This document shows, one piece after another, positions 17,839-27,250 of a stretch of DNA of 64,000 nt. How positions within the stretch are numbered: the first letter of the stretch is position 1; each line of letters opens with the position of its first letter. Below the pieces are notes generated by a model. That model saw only the letters and a list, made by a program, of their open reading frames with translations, was not told the origin of the DNA and searched no databases. The position numbers were made by a program, and so were the translations under genes. Origin of the DNA: Chitinophagales bacterium (GTDB taxonomy: Bacteria; Bacteroidota; Bacteroidia; Chitinophagales; JADJOU01); NCBI GenBank assembly GCA_016787225.1, contig JAEUUY010000019.1, positions 1-64,000 of the forward strand. The letters run 5' to 3'.

Positions 17839-18807
17839 CTATTTTCTTCGTTGCACAGTGAAGTCTATTAAAGCTTCAAAAGCTTTTCGATAGATATTGT
17901 CATCAAAGTTTAGTAATAATTCTTTTGCCTTGTCAGCATACTCATTCATGCGTTTTTCTGCATATATCAACCCACCGTTATTCTCTATAGTAGATATTAT
18001 TTTTTGAATGGTGTCTGGATTTTTACGCTTAAAACGTATTGCGGTCATTAGTTTTGTTTTTATCCACCAGCTTGATTTTTGTAAGGTATGTATAAGTGGT
18101 AAAGTCATTTTCTGATCCTTTATATCTATAGCCAATGGCTTTCCTATTTCATCTTTTCCTAAATCGAGCAAGTCATCTTTTATCTGAAATGCCATTCCTA
18201 TGTTGTATCCAATTTCACCTAGTAAGCGATTCTTTTCATTATCCGTGCTCACAGAATGACTACCTACAAGGCAAGCTGTTTTAATTAAAGAAGCGGTTTT
18301 CTTGGATATAATATTATAATATACATCTTCCGTTATATCTAGTTTCATAGCCTTCTCTATTTGTAATAGCTCCCCTTCGCTCATTTCCTTTACCGCACTC
18401 GATATTATTTGTAGCAGATTATATTCACCATTATCTAATGCTAGTAGTAAGCCTCTAGAAAGCATATAATCACCAAGTAAGACTGCTGCTTTGTTTTTCC
18501 ATTTTGCATTTATAGATAGAAATCCTCTCCGAGTTTCAGCCTCATCTACTACATCATCGTGAACCAAGGTAGCCGTATGAAGGAGTTCTATCATAACAGC
18601 GGATAATATGGTTGAGTGATTAGTCGGTGCTTGAATCTTTGCTGACAGAAAAACCAAGATGGGTCTTATCTGTTTGCCTTTCATTTTTAATAGGTAATCT
18701 GTAATTAGATTTAAAAGCGGAATTTCACTCTTTAACTCCGACTTCATCATGGTATTTAAGGAATTTAAATCTTCCTGAATCAGCTCATTAATTTGCTCGA
18801 AATTCAT
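17839..18807 (-). CDS. Polyprenyl diphosphate synthase
   Basis: This trans-prenyltransferase extends allylic diphosphates with isopentenyl diphosphate, probably to make the menaquinone side chain. The 322-aa protein shows the first aspartate-rich motif in LVHDDVVDEAETRRG (residues about 82-96), the second in FQIKDDLLDLGKDE, and the conserved GKQIRP near the start. Product length cannot be read by eye. Its start overlaps the PAP2 gene stop by 4 bp, suggesting translational coupling. Confidence 0.92.
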   Translation of the reverse strand: MNFEQINELIQEDLNSLNTMMKSELKSEIPLLNLITDYLLKMKGKQIRPILVFLSAKIQAPTNHSTILSAVMIELLHTATLVHDDVVDEAETRRGFLSINAKWKNKAAVLLGDYMLSRGLLLALDNGEYNLLQIISSAVKEMSEGELLQIEKAMKLDITEDVYYNIISKKTASLIKTACLVGSHSVSTDNEKNRLLGEIGYNIGMAFQIKDDLLDLGKDEIGKPLAIDIKDQKMTLPLIHTLQKSSWWIKTKLMTAIRFKRKNPDTIQKIISTIENNGGLIYAEKRMNEYADKAKELLLNFDDNIYRKAFEALIDFTVQRRK

Positions 18808-19406
18808 ACCTTTTTCAACCCTTTTTCGTAAATTATAACGGATAAAATTCCTGCAATGATACCTAAAATACTACCAATAAATACATCTTCTTTAAAATGA
18901 CACATAAGATACATTCTTGATATTCCTACCATTATGGCTATTGTGAAAAAAAGTACCTGAAAGGACCGATTGAGATTAAAAAAGAAAATAAGAAATGACA
19001 TACAAAAAAATGCTGTAAAGGTATGTCCTGATGGCATACTATGGTTATATAAAGGCTGAAAATCCGGAATTGGATTTATTTCTCCTTGCTTAAAATACAA
19101 GAGGGGTCTAGGAAAGTCTAGAGTTTTCTTAAGATAAACTAAAAATAAATCTATTGGGATGAAGGCCATTAAAGCACTTAGTAGAGCTCTTCTATTTTTC
19201 AGCAATAGGTATAAGGCAATTCCTGCTAGACCAACCCATTCTCCTAGATATGTAGCTGTTTTAAAGAATTCCGTCAAAAAAGTTTTCCTATTATAACAGA
19301 AGTAAAGTATTTCCCATCCTTTGTTGGTAAGTAGAATAAAGCTCTGCATAATTATAGCATATAGCGCAACGAGAACTAGAAAAAATCTTCTATTTTGGGT
19401 TAACAT
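18804..19406 (-). CDS. PAP2-family lipid phosphatase
   Basis: This 200-aa membrane protein has about five helices and the three-part phosphatase signature: KKTLDFPRP, the central PSGHTF, and SRMYLMCHFKED. These enzymes dephosphorylate lipid phosphates such as undecaprenyl diphosphate or phosphatidylglycerophosphate. It sits between an LptF/G-type permease (17-bp overlap) and a polyprenyl synthase (4-bp overlap), so a role in isoprenoid-lipid or envelope metabolism is likely. Confidence 0.9.
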   Translation of the reverse strand: MLTQNRRFFLVLVALYAIIMQSFILLTNKGWEILYFCYNRKTFLTEFFKTATYLGEWVGLAGIALYLLLKNRRALLSALMAFIPIDLFLVYLKKTLDFPRPLLYFKQGEINPIPDFQPLYNHSMPSGHTFTAFFCMSFLIFFFNLNRSFQVLFFTIAIMVGISRMYLMCHFKEDVFIGSILGIIAGILSVIIYEKGLKKV

Positions 19407-20835
19407 ATTTCTTAGAAAATTTCTCTGTTACCCAGTTAGCAAAGCCTTCAATATTCATCAACTGGCTATCATTCATAGCTTTATATGTTAGAAAAATACC
19501 TAAAGGAAGAAATAAAATAGTACTAAACCACATGCCTAAGAACGGAGTTACTTTCTCTTGTTGGGCCAATTCTCCCGCAATTTTTGTTAACATGTAGTAG
19601 GTGATAAACAAAATAATAGAGATAAACATAGGTAGGCCAATTCCTCCTTTCTTTATAATAGCTCCTAATGGTGCTCCTACAAAAAATAGTACAAGACAAG
19701 ATATGGCCAGAGTAAATTTTCTATGCCATTCCACCTTGAGTAGCTGGTTATTGCTACGAATATATCCGAAGTCTGAATTGTATGTAAATAGATGGTTCTT
19801 TATACTTCGGAGTCTATTGCTGGTAATGGTTTTAAATCTACTAGTATCTTCTGGTATTAGCTTGGCTATACTATCACTCAATTTAACAAGGAAAGTTGGC
19901 TTGGAAAGAATGACAAAACTGGGATTCAATTTTAAAAACTGTGAATCAAATTTGGCATTCATGGTTTTCATTTCTTTTTTAAATGAATCCATATTGGTAT
20001 TGAGCTGAGTCATATTCATGGAAAACCTGGCATCATCTGGATTTTTGCTCATATTTTCCGCTAACTTAAACTGAGTTAGATCAAATCGTTTGTCATAGTT
20101 TGAAAATCTCCATTCATAGTGCGGATATTTAACGTCATCGTAAGAATTACTGGCGACCTCTTTATACATAACCCCGGTATCCATCCGAAAAATGAGTACC
20201 TTGCCATCATCACTTTGCAACATACGAGCGGATCGAGCAATTAATAGACTTTGATTGCCAGTCCCCTTAGTATGGTCATAAATCTTGAGTCCATATAATG
20301 TGCCAGTTTTTTCATCCTTTCCATCAACCAATATACTCATACCGCTGATACCATTATAAAACTGCTTAGGTTTAATAAGTAAGGTAGGCTTTAAATTTCG
20401 AATATCGCTCAACATAGTGATCGCTACAGCCTTGGTTTTAGTGAAAATATAATTAGAATAATAAAAGGCAAAGAGTGAAACAAAAATAGAGAATATAATG
20501 GTGCTTTTAAAAAAGCGAAATAAAGAAATTCCACTTGCCTTGGCGGAGGTAAGCTCGGAATTTTCACCAAACTTTCCCATGGTCATAATACTACTCAATA
20601 GTATAGCTAAAGGCAGGGCGCTAGGGATTAGGGTAGACGAGGTGTACCATATAAACTTAAATAAGTTTTCGTTGTCTATACCTTTACCAATAAGATCATC
20701 GATATATACCCACAGAAATTGCATGATAAGGACAAACCATGCTAATAGAAAGGTAATAATAAAAGGCCCAACGTACTGCTTGACCACATACCAATCTAGT
20801 TTTTTAAAAGTAAAGAAATCGAGGAGCTTTTTCAA
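19390..20835 (-). CDS. LptF/LptG family permease
   Basis: This 481-aa protein has the YjgP/YjgQ architecture: three membrane helices in the N-terminal 130 residues, a large periplasmic domain (about 135-370), and three more helices at the C-terminus. LptF and LptG form the membrane part of the ABC exporter that moves lipopolysaccharide. Which of the two this represents is not clear. It heads a three-gene overlapping operon with PAP2 and the polyprenyl synthase. Confidence 0.9.
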   Translation of the reverse strand: MKKLLDFFTFKKLDWYVVKQYVGPFIITFLLAWFVLIMQFLWVYIDDLIGKGIDNENLFKFIWYTSSTLIPSALPLAILLSSIMTMGKFGENSELTSAKASGISLFRFFKSTIIFSIFVSLFAFYYSNYIFTKTKAVAITMLSDIRNLKPTLLIKPKQFYNGISGMSILVDGKDEKTGTLYGLKIYDHTKGTGNQSLLIARSARMLQSDDGKVLIFRMDTGVMYKEVASNSYDDVKYPHYEWRFSNYDKRFDLTQFKLAENMSKNPDDARFSMNMTQLNTNMDSFKKEMKTMNAKFDSQFLKLNPSFVILSKPTFLVKLSDSIAKLIPEDTSRFKTITSNRLRSIKNHLFTYNSDFGYIRSNNQLLKVEWHRKFTLAISCLVLFFVGAPLGAIIKKGGIGLPMFISIILFITYYMLTKIAGELAQQEKVTPFLGMWFSTILFLPLGIFLTYKAMNDSQLMNIEGFANWVTEKFSKKYVNPK

Positions 20836-20946
20836 GATCGGTTGGTTTTGCTACAAAAACGCAAAGGAACTAAGATAACAAGATTTTAATTTTGTAATGT
20901 TCTCACCTGATAATAAAGTGCTTTTATATCATGTGATGGATATACC

Positions 20947-22188
20947 CTACACTAACATACTTACAGGACTCTCCAAATACTTCTTCACATCAGCTAGGAA
21001 AGCAGAACCTACAGCTCCATCTACGACACGATGGTCACAGCTGAGCGTCATTTTCATGACAGAAGTCGGTACTATTTGACCATTTTTCACACCAGCGATA
21101 TCTTTCATAGCGCCTACAGCCAATATACATGCATCGGGTGGATTGATTATAGCTGTAAATTCCTCGATGCCCATCATACCTAGATTAGAAATAGAAAAAG
21201 TATTTCCTTTCATATCGTCGGGAAGTATTTGTTTGTTTTTAGCTTTTTCGGCAAAGGATTTACTACTAGCTGCTAGTTGGCTCAGACTGAGCATATCGGC
21301 ACTTCGGATTACAGGTACTACCAACCCATCAGGCACAGCCACAGCCATACCAATATTGACATGATGATTGATTCTAATTTTATCTCCTAGCCAGGAAGCA
21401 TTTACATAAGGATGTTTTTTCAATGCTAAGGCACAAGCCTTAATGACCATATCGTTAAATGAAATTTTCACAGGAGATATAGCATTCATTTGTTCACGAG
21501 CCAACTTAGCATTGTCCATATTGACCTCTATTGTCAGGTAGAAATGCGGGGCAGTGTACATAGATTCGGCCAATCTCTTAGCTATGACTTTGCGCATTTG
21601 TGAAAGTGGAATTTCCTCAAATGACTCCTGACCTATAGGTAGATTTTTCAATATATTTCCGCTACTATTTGCCGAACTAGAGCCACCTTGATAGGTCTCA
21701 ACATCTTTTTTCACTATTCTTCCATCTTCGCCAGTTCCCACTAGGTTAGTAAGATCTATTCCTTTCTCTTTGGCTATACTTTTAGCCAATGGACTAGCCT
21801 TGATGCGTTGGTCCGCAGAGCTTACTGGTTCGGCAGTCGGAGCAGAAGAGATTGTTTGAACAACAGAAGCCCCCGCTTCTACCTTGGACTCTTCTTTAGC
21901 CGGAGGAGTAGTAGGTGCAGTATCACTTAGCAAGGATTGAAAATCTTCACCTTTTTTACCTAATATGGCCAATAATCCATTGACAGGCACAGAATCGCCA
22001 GATTTTGCTGCAACATAAAGTACCTCACCAGATTGGAAACTTTCAAAATCCATAGTAGCTTTATCAGTCTCTACCTCTGCTACTACTGTACCAGCTTTGA
22101 TGACATCGCCTACTTTAATGAGCATATTCGCTATGACACCTTCTTCCATAGTGTCGCTCATTCTTGGTAAATTTAATCTTTCTGCCAT
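20947..22188 (-). CDS. pdhC: Pyruvate dehydrogenase E2, dihydrolipoamide acetyltransferase
   Basis: This E2 core of the pyruvate dehydrogenase complex has 413 aa. Domains in order: one lipoyl domain with the lipoyl-lysine motif VETDKATMDFES (about residues 38-49); a Pro/Ala/Ser linker; an E1/E3-binding domain (KASPLAKSIAKEKGIDL..GTGEDGRI, about 129-165); and the catalytic domain with the active-site end SCDHRVVDGAVG near 390. A branched-chain or oxoglutarate E2 is less likely, given the single lipoyl domain and motif set. E1 and E3 genes are not in the window. Confidence 0.88.
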   Translation of the reverse strand: MAERLNLPRMSDTMEEGVIANMLIKVGDVIKAGTVVAEVETDKATMDFESFQSGEVLYVAAKSGDSVPVNGLLAILGKKGEDFQSLLSDTAPTTPPAKEESKVEAGASVVQTISSAPTAEPVSSADQRIKASPLAKSIAKEKGIDLTNLVGTGEDGRIVKKDVETYQGGSSSANSSGNILKNLPIGQESFEEIPLSQMRKVIAKRLAESMYTAPHFYLTIEVNMDNAKLAREQMNAISPVKISFNDMVIKACALALKKHPYVNASWLGDKIRINHHVNIGMAVAVPDGLVVPVIRSADMLSLSQLAASSKSFAEKAKNKQILPDDMKGNTFSISNLGMMGIEEFTAIINPPDACILAVGAMKDIAGVKNGQIVPTSVMKMTLSCDHRVVDGAVGSAFLADVKKYLESPVSMLV

Positions 22189-22390
22189 ATATTTAGTTTA
22201 TTCAGTTAAAAGTTTGTTCAGTTATCAGTTTATTTAATGGTCAGTCGTCGGTGAATAGATAACAGTTAGAATAATTGAAATTAAATAAATCATATCAACC
22301 TCGTATCTTCTCATTCACAAATCATCATTTCAATCTTTTTTTCAAATTATTACATCATCACATCTCCATATCATCACGTCATCCAATCAA
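22189..22390. repeat. Degenerate low-complexity spacer
   Basis: This 202-bp gap between ffh and pdhC has no gene. It consists of loosely repeated short words: CAGTT-type words at 22200-22260 (TTCAGTT, TTCAGTT, ATCAGTT), then ATCATC/CATCAC-type words at 22310-22390. No clear hairpin terminator or promoter is visible. Confidence 0.5.
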
Positions 22391-23695
22391 TTACCTTCTT
22401 CCTGGGGTGAAATTTTGCATTTGCTTCATCATCTTCTTCATTTGCTCGAATTGTTTGATAAATGCATTGACCTTTTCAATACTATTTCCGCTACCTTTAG
22501 CGATACGCATTTTTCGTTTCATATCCAATATATCTGGATTTGCCCTCTCTTTCGGAGTCATAGATTGAATAATGGCCTCAATTTTTACAAATTGTTTTTC
22601 GTCCACATCAATATCTTTCATAGCATTACCTACACCAGGTATCATCTTCATCAAATCTTTCATATTACCCATCTTTCGTATTTGCCCCAATTGGTCTAGG
22701 AAATCATCGAAATCAAACTGGCTTTTAGCTATTTTCTTGGATAACTCCCTTGCTTTTTTCTCGTCATAAACCTCTTGAGCTTTCTCCACGAGCGATACAA
22801 TATCACCCATGCCGAGGATTCTATTCGCCATCCTATCTGGGTGAAATATATCGAGCGAATCTTCTTTTTCTCCTTGTGATATGAATTTGATAGGTTTATC
22901 CACGACGTAGCGAATAGATAAGGCTGCACCACCTCGGGTATCGCCATCCATTTTTGTAAGTACCACGCCATCAAAGTTTATGGTATCGTTAAATGCCTTA
23001 GCAGTATTCACCGCATCTTGCCCTGTCATGGAATCTACTACGAATAAGGTCTCCGAAGGTTTTAGTTCATTTTTCAATTGAGATATTTCCCTCATCATAG
23101 CCTCATCCACCGCCAATCTACCTGCTGTATCGACTATAATCAGGTTGCAATTATTTTCCTTGGCATATTTGATAGCATTTTCAGCTATCTGTAGTGGGTT
23201 TTTATTCTCCATTTCTACATATACCGGCACACTAATCTTCTCACCTAGTGCCTTCAATTGTTCCATAGCTGCTGGTCTATAGACGTCAGCTGCCACCATA
23301 AGAGGCTTAAATTTTTTCTTATTTTTAAGGTAGAATGCGAGTTTGTGTGTAAAAGTCGTCTTACCAGAACCCTGTAAACCAGCTATTAAAATGATCGGCG
23401 GAGTACCTGTAATATTGATATCTTGTTGACTGCCACCCATCAATTCGGTGAGGGCGTCATTCATGATTTTAATGAACATTTGACTAGGAGAAACAGAAGT
23501 CAAAATTCCTTTTCCTATGGCCTCATCTTTTACTTTGTCAGTAAAATCTTTTGCTACTTTATAACTCACATCGGCATCAACTAATGCACGACGAACCTCC
23601 TTGGCAGTAGCTGCCACATTTATATCGGTTATTTTACCCTGCCCTTTCAGCGTTTTGAGCGAGGCTTCTATACTTTCCTGTAACTTTTCAAACAT
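22391..23695 (-). CDS. ffh: Signal recognition particle GTPase
   Basis: Ffh binds signal sequences and SRP RNA and targets ribosomes to FtsY. The 434-aa protein has the N domain (1-90), the G domain with G1 GLQGSGKTT near residue 107, DTAGR, TKMDGDTRGG, and the C-terminal Met-rich M domain (FEQMKKMMKQM ending in FTPGRR). Everything needed is intact. Confidence 0.97.
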   Translation of the reverse strand: MFEKLQESIEASLKTLKGQGKITDINVAATAKEVRRALVDADVSYKVAKDFTDKVKDEAIGKGILTSVSPSQMFIKIMNDALTELMGGSQQDINITGTPPIILIAGLQGSGKTTFTHKLAFYLKNKKKFKPLMVAADVYRPAAMEQLKALGEKISVPVYVEMENKNPLQIAENAIKYAKENNCNLIIVDTAGRLAVDEAMMREISQLKNELKPSETLFVVDSMTGQDAVNTAKAFNDTINFDGVVLTKMDGDTRGGAALSIRYVVDKPIKFISQGEKEDSLDIFHPDRMANRILGMGDIVSLVEKAQEVYDEKKARELSKKIAKSQFDFDDFLDQLGQIRKMGNMKDLMKMIPGVGNAMKDIDVDEKQFVKIEAIIQSMTPKERANPDILDMKRKMRIAKGSGNSIEKVNAFIKQFEQMKKMMKQMQNFTPGRR

Positions 23696-23757
23696 CCTAT
23701 ATCCTAACGGTATAAGCTACAAATTTAAAAGAAAATATCTGATAATGATTGAAAAAA

Positions 23758-23886
23758 TCAAAAAAAGGACCCTAACGCTATATTCGTTTTAGGCAATATG
23801 ACAAAGGTGTAAAAAGTCAATCCTAAGGAAAGAATACAGAGGAGGATTATTATCCAAAAAAACAACTTTTCTTTCTGTACGGTCAT
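23758..23886 (-). CDS. 42-aa single-helix membrane micro-protein
   Basis: A short open frame encodes a 42-aa protein: a short charged N-terminus (MTVQKEK), one strong membrane helix (about residues 8-30) and a short tail. Its ATG overlaps the TGA of the upstream 581-aa membrane protein gene as ATGA, the classic sign of translational coupling. I do not recognise a family. It may be a partner or stabiliser of that membrane protein. Support comes from the overlap and composition only. Confidence 0.5.
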   Translation of the reverse strand: MTVQKEKLFFWIIILLCILSLGLTFYTFVILPKTNIALGSFF

Positions 23887-25628
23887 AGTTTATAGAGATA
23901 AATTTTCCAAAAATCTTTTTTACTGCCTACGGTCTGGATGAGATGAAGCCCCAGTGCAGTGGCATTTTTTACTTCGCAGGCGGAGAATATATACCGTCCT
24001 CCGAGCTTTTTTATCTGTTCTGTATTGATTTCCAGATTATAGATTTTTTTACTGTCATGGGCACTTTGACAGTTTTGAACATTTTCTACTCCTAATTCAT
24101 CGGAATAGAGATAGCAACGATTGCCCCAGGTGTCAAATTTTTCCCGTATGAGCGGATTTTTTAGCAGTTCCTTTTCCATGATTTTTCTGAACTCTTTTTT
24201 ATAGGCAAGGTTATATACAGAGAACAATCCATCCAAGGTAGCATAATCATGATACTGGGCTATAGTAGGGCTTAGTCCTAGAGAAATGACTTTATTGTCT
24301 TCTGTATTGGGTATAACTTTTTTAATTTTCTTGAATTGGTTCAAAGCTAAGTATTCACGATAACTAGGAAAGGTATCTTCAAATCCCCAGAGTTTTTTAT
24401 AGTTATGCTGGGTTTCATCATTTGCAAGAAATAATATGAGAAACTGTGTGCCTAGAATGAGTGGAATAGTCTTGCTCAGAAGGCGGAAACGAGCAATAGT
24501 GTCTAGAGATATGAGTAAAATCAAAAACCAGAGAAAAGGAAGTAGGAAACCAAATCGGTTGAAACGAAAGGATTTTATAAACACGATACTTTGCGTAAAA
24601 TATTCAATATAGTTGTAAAAAGCTTGCCAGAGAACGATAAATACAATAGCTAAAAAAATTCTTTTTGACCATGGATTCTTTTTAATGCCATAGTAGCTAA
24701 GAATAAACACTCCAAAAATAAGCGTGGAGACAAAAATAGAAACGTGATAATGTGTGCTGAAGAAAAAAGAGAAAAACTCCGTGAGACTAGCCTCTATGTT
24801 AGGAACATCATTAAACTGATAGTATGCAACTCTATGCGATCGAAATCCTTCTTTTAAAAATAACATACCATAGATAAATTGCAAATTGGCTAGAACTGTT
24901 CCTAGAATAAAAGAAGCCCAAGCTGCTATCCATTTTTTAAGGTGATCATGTTTGATAAAAAATAAGTATATCAGATAGACATTGAAAAGGAAAATGATTT
25001 CAATCCCAGACCATACAAAAGAAGAACAGAAAGGGAAGATGAAAAAAATGAAAGCTGTAATGCCGAAATCTTCCTGATAGTATAATCTAGCGAAACCATA
25101 AGCCAGTAGTGGCATGCCCATTATAGAAATACCGAATGGTGTAAAAAATTGAATGGAAGTTAAGAGTAAGCAGACAAAAACGATACCTGACTCATAAATA
25201 TAGTTTAAGGTCATATAACGCTTTATAAACAGATAGAATGAGATAAAACCGATAGTCTTGAATAAATAATGCGCTATGATATAACCGTAGAAAATATCAA
25301 AAGCATTGCATAAGTTGGCGATAATAGTATAGCCTGATGGAAGTACATTGCGCGGCAGACCATCCATGATCGAGGTGAGTTTGATATCATTGGACAGGCT
25401 ATACATATAGCCAGAGTGTTTTAAAATATGCAACCATACGAGCTCACCTTCTAGCGTATCATGTATACGTATATATGAGTCATAGCCTAAAATAATATAA
25501 GGCATGAAAAAACTTATCGTCCAGATTCCAAGTCCTATGTAAAATTCTTTAGAGAATCGACGATTGATTTTTTGTAATATTGGTATAATAGAATTCAATT
25601 TTTTGTTAAAAACAAATTTACAATACAT
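23883..25628 (-). CDS. Polytopic membrane protein, DUF6044-like
   Basis: This 581-aa protein has about eleven membrane helices in its first 420 residues and a soluble C-terminal domain of about 150 residues. The N-terminal loop GYDSYIRIHDTLEGELVWLHIL resembles the HDNLDS-type motif I associate with DUF6044, a group possibly related to GT-C glycosyltransferases. It is followed with a 4-bp overlap by the 42-aa membrane micro-protein gene. Family assignment is from memory and moderate; membrane topology is clear. Confidence 0.6.
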   Translation of the reverse strand: MYCKFVFNKKLNSIIPILQKINRRFSKEFYIGLGIWTISFFMPYIILGYDSYIRIHDTLEGELVWLHILKHSGYMYSLSNDIKLTSIMDGLPRNVLPSGYTIIANLCNAFDIFYGYIIAHYLFKTIGFISFYLFIKRYMTLNYIYESGIVFVCLLLTSIQFFTPFGISIMGMPLLAYGFARLYYQEDFGITAFIFFIFPFCSSFVWSGIEIIFLFNVYLIYLFFIKHDHLKKWIAAWASFILGTVLANLQFIYGMLFLKEGFRSHRVAYYQFNDVPNIEASLTEFFSFFFSTHYHVSIFVSTLIFGVFILSYYGIKKNPWSKRIFLAIVFIVLWQAFYNYIEYFTQSIVFIKSFRFNRFGFLLPFLWFLILLISLDTIARFRLLSKTIPLILGTQFLILFLANDETQHNYKKLWGFEDTFPSYREYLALNQFKKIKKVIPNTEDNKVISLGLSPTIAQYHDYATLDGLFSVYNLAYKKEFRKIMEKELLKNPLIREKFDTWGNRCYLYSDELGVENVQNCQSAHDSKKIYNLEINTEQIKKLGGRYIFSACEVKNATALGLHLIQTVGSKKDFWKIYLYKL

Positions 25629-25717
25629 TTTTATTTATCATAAAATTAATGTAATTCTAAAAATTAATATAAAATGCTATTTTTCTAGTTACCTTGCATT
25701 TTATTTTTCTGTGTAAA

Positions 25718-26986
25718 GTGTCTAAAAAACGAATAGCGATTATTGGAGGTGGGGCAGCAGGTATATTTTGTGCCATTCAACTACAAGAAAGACTTGATTG
25801 CTTCGTGACCATTTACGAGAAATCAAACGAACTGCTTAAAAAAGTTCGTATTAGTGGTGGAGGTAGGTGCAATGTAACTCATCACTATCATTCCCAGGCT
25901 CAATTTTCCAAAAACTACCCAAGAGGTTCAAAAATTATCAAAAAGAACTTAGATGTATTTTCTCCAAAAGATATGTATAAATGGCTTGAATCGAAGGGTG
26001 TGAAACTCAAGACAGAGGAGGATGGTAGAGTGTTCCCCGTAACTGATAATTCACAGACAATTATCAACTGTTTTACTAGTCAATTATCGAAACATAATGT
26101 CAAAGTCTTGTTTGATCATGAACTTACAAGCATAATTAAGGGAGAAGATGGTTTCTTATTGCATTTTTATCAGAAAAAAATTCAGGCTGATTTTTTAATC
26201 ATAGCTACAGGTGGAGCACAAAAGCCAAGAGAATTAGAGTTGTATAAAAATTTGAAGATCGAAACGATAGATCCTGTACCCTCTTTGTTTACATTTAAAA
26301 TTAATGAAAGCGATTTAACCTCACTTATGGGGCTCAGTGTACCGAATGTTTCTGTGAGGATAATGGGCTCAGATTTAAGAGAGCAAGGTCCTGTTTTGGT
26401 AACACATTGGGGACTCAGCGGCCCTGGTATTTTAAAATTGTCTGCATGGGGTGCGTTCGTCCTTAACGAATTGAATTATAAATTTCAGGTTGCCATAAAT
26501 TGGACAGGAGAAAAATCGGAATTAGATGTTAGGAGAGATATCGAAGCAGTCATAGAAAAAAATAGTCAGGCAAAAGTTTCCAATCGGAGGCTAGAAAAGT
26601 ATCCTCAGCGATTTTGGGAATATTTACTTGTAAAAGCAGAAATAGAATCGGATAAAAAATGGTCTGAACTTTCGAAGAAAAATGTCAATAAGTTGATTCA
26701 GATACTTATAAATACAGTTTATGAGGTCAATGGTAAGACTACATTTAAAGAAGAGTTTGTCACAGCAGGTGGTATAGATATAGAACACTTACATAGTCAT
26801 TCTATGGAATCGAAGTTAGTCCCTAACATGTATTTTATCGGAGAGATTACTAATATTGATGGTATCACTGGTGGTTTTAATTTTCAAAATGCCTGGACAA
26901 GTTCTGTAGTTTGTGCAATAGATATTACCAATAAAGTCAAAAAAAGCCTCTCAAAGGAGAGGCTAAATGTTGATTTTAAAGATTAA
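25718..26986 (+). CDS. HI0933/YhiN-like FAD-dependent oxidoreductase
   Basis: This is a flavoprotein of unknown substrate. The FAD-binding beta-alpha-beta motif IAIIGGGAAGIFCA is at the very N-terminus, then KVRISGGGRCNVTH, an IIATGGAQKP strand and the C-terminal FIGEITNIDGITGGFNFQNAWTSS; these are family hallmarks. I prefer GTG 25718 (about 422 aa), three codons before the conserved strand, over the TTG at 25694, which adds eight hydrophobic residues. The 3' end of the gene contains a terminator for the opposite strand and overlaps the DUF2795 gene by 4 bp. Confidence 0.88.
   Translation: MSKKRIAIIGGGAAGIFCAIQLQERLDCFVTIYEKSNELLKKVRISGGGRCNVTHHYHSQAQFSKNYPRGSKIIKKNLDVFSPKDMYKWLESKGVKLKTEEDGRVFPVTDNSQTIINCFTSQLSKHNVKVLFDHELTSIIKGEDGFLLHFYQKKIQADFLIIATGGAQKPRELELYKNLKIETIDPVPSLFTFKINESDLTSLMGLSVPNVSVRIMGSDLREQGPVLVTHWGLSGPGILKLSAWGAFVLNELNYKFQVAINWTGEKSELDVRRDIEAVIEKNSQAKVSNRRLEKYPQRFWEYLLVKAEIESDKKWSELSKKNVNKLIQILINTVYEVNGKTTFKEEFVTAGGIDIEHLHSHSMESKLVPNMYFIGEITNIDGITGGFNFQNAWTSSVVCAIDITNKVKKSLSKERLNVDFKD
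26938..26964 (-). terminator. Minus-strand terminator inside the coding end of the flavoprotein gene
   Basis: AGCCTCTC (26945-26952) and GAGAGGCT (26957-26964) make a perfect 8-bp stem with a 4-nt loop. The plus-strand A-run 26939-26945 becomes a seven-T run after the hairpin on the minus strand. It would stop the cobalamin adenosyltransferase-DUF2795 operon 19 bp after its last stop codon. Confidence 0.8.
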
Positions 26987-27207
26987 TATTCATCTTCGTT
27001 AAAATAAAAGTCATCCTGTGTAGGGTAGTCTGGCCATATATCTTCTACGCCTTCATATTGTTCTTCTCCGGCATCTTCTAGTTGTTGTAGATTTTCGATA
27101 ACTGCTACAGGTGCTCCAGAGCGTATAGCATAGTCGATAAGTTCATCTCTAGTAGCTGGCCATGGGGCATCTTCTAAATAGGAAGCTAATTCAAGTGTCC
27201 AATACAT
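26983..27207 (-). CDS. DUF2795 protein
   Basis: This 74-aa acidic protein has an N-terminal DUF2795-type helix-turn domain (YLEDAPWPATRDELIDYAIRSGAPVAVIENLQQLED) and a very acidic, Tyr/Asp-rich C-terminal tail. Function is unknown. It follows the cobalamin adenosyltransferase gene by 43 bp and is probably the end of that operon; a terminator lies just beyond. Confidence 0.8.
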   Translation of the reverse strand: MYWTLELASYLEDAPWPATRDELIDYAIRSGAPVAVIENLQQLEDAGEEQYEGVEDIWPDYPTQDDFYFNEDEY

Positions 27208-27250
27208 ATTTGTTTAATTTTTTATTTTGATAATTTTTTATTTTAATGGT

